From NCBI GenBank assembly GCA_028709985.1, contig JAQUTB010000137.1:1-5513 (forward strand): 5,513 bases of DNA, written 5' to 3'. Both the position numbers and the translations under genes were made by a program. The notes under the pieces were generated by a model, which saw only the letters and a list, made by a program, of their open reading frames with translations, searched no databases and was not told the DNA's origin. This document shows, piece by piece, positions 5,147 through 5,513 of the stretch (within the stretch, counting starts at the first letter, position 1; every line of letters begins with the position of its first letter). Source of the DNA: Dethiosulfovibrio sp. (GTDB lineage Bacteria; Synergistota; Synergistia; Synergistales; Dethiosulfovibrionaceae).

Positions 5147-5513
5147 ATGGAAGAACTGAACAAAAGCATCGACGGCTTAAGGGACGACCTTGTGGCGGCC
5201 ATAAGGGAAAACGTGGCCATAAAGAGCGTTGAGGGACCGGCTGAGCCAGGTGCTCCCTTTGGAGCCGGCCCCAAGGCTGCCATGGATAACTTCGTCCATA
5301 TAGCCCAGAGGCTTGGATTTGAGACAGGAGTCTTTAAGGATATGGTGGCATGGGCGGAGCTCGGCGATCCCAGCTCCGACATGGTCGCGATTTTGGGGCA
5401 CGTCGACGTGGTTCCCGAAGGGGATGGCTGGAGCTGCGATCCCTATCAGGGGAAGATAGAGGACGGCAAGCTCTACGGTAGAGGTGTCATGGACGACAAA
5501 GGCCCTATTCTCT
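5147..5513 (+). CDS. pepV: M20-family dipeptidase, PepV-like (3' part missing)
   Basis: Partial; 122 N-terminal residues are visible before the window ends. M20 peptidases of the PepV/Xaa-His dipeptidase group are cytoplasmic two-zinc enzymes that release the N-terminal residue of dipeptides. Visible features are an N-terminal helix, AIRENVAIKSVEG (18-30) as in this group, a Pro/Gly/Ala-rich loop (31-42) followed by a helix, and the diagnostic metal-site block: ILGHVDVVPEGDGW (82-95) with zinc ligand His85 and the supporting Asp87, then DGKLYGRGVMDDKGP (106-120) with bridging Asp116. The order GDGW...DPY...GKI...GRGxxDDKGP is typical of PepV. The family has about 460-470 residues, so roughly three quarters is missing, including the catalytic Glu pair. 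It fits a peptide-fermenting lifestyle. Family assignment is firm; the exact substrate and the gene symbol are less so, since sequence past the metal site is not in view. Confidence 0.87.
   Translation, partial: MEELNKSIDGLRDDLVAAIRENVAIKSVEGPAEPGAPFGAGPKAAMDNFVHIAQRLGFETGVFKDMVAWAELGDPSSDMVAILGHVDVVPEGDGWSCDPYQGKIEDGKLYGRGVMDDKGPIL

Overview
The window is a gene-dense piece of bacterial chromosome with six protein genes, two of them cut by the window edges, and no gap between genes longer than about 120 bases. Codon use is rich in AGG (Arg), ATA (Ile) and GGA/GGG, every gene has a strong AGGAGG-type ribosome site, and two genes appear to start with TTG. With a periplasmic binding protein, a PepV-type dipeptidase and a DERA-type aldolase, this fits a Gram-negative-like anaerobic peptide/amino-acid fermenter of the Synergistota (Dethiosulfovibrio-like). 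That assignment is an impression from codon style and gene content, not a demonstrated placement. I see no tRNA, rRNA, CRISPR array, insertion sequence or phage gene.

Left part (1-1719, minus strand): the N-terminal 241 residues of a secreted ABC-transporter solute-binding protein of the ferric-iron/family 1 type lie downstream of a secreted 300-residue TolB-like (PD40) beta-propeller protein. The 92-base gap between them carries a near-consensus sigma-70 promoter for the transporter gene, so the transporter can be expressed independently of the propeller gene.

Middle (1720-3500, plus strand): a 560-residue protein of unrecognised function is divergent from the propeller gene. It has an N-terminal alpha/beta region, a central region with an AHVV/GAVRIYRPG signature, a coiled coil, a helical segment, and a compact C-terminal beta-rich domain with a slight RelE-like look. 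A perfect 9-bp inverted repeat sits between the two divergent genes and looks like an operator. This gene is the least explained item in the window. Its stop codon overlaps that of the convergent HD gene inside a CTAG tetranucleotide.

Right part (3497-5513): a minus-strand HD-domain phosphohydrolase (256 residues from the start preferred here) is divergent from a plus-strand deoxyribose-phosphate aldolase-like gene (deoC, 225 residues from a TTG start). After an 82-base gap with a TATAAT box comes the start of an M20-family PepV-like dipeptidase, cut by the window end.

The genes do not form one pathway. A loose theme is nutrient uptake and catabolism: solute import, dipeptide hydrolysis and deoxyribose phosphate cleavage, with HD hydrolase and aldolase both plausibly tied to nucleotide turnover. 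The start sites of four genes are set here from ribosome-binding-site and promoter positions and are shorter than the longest possible reading frames.
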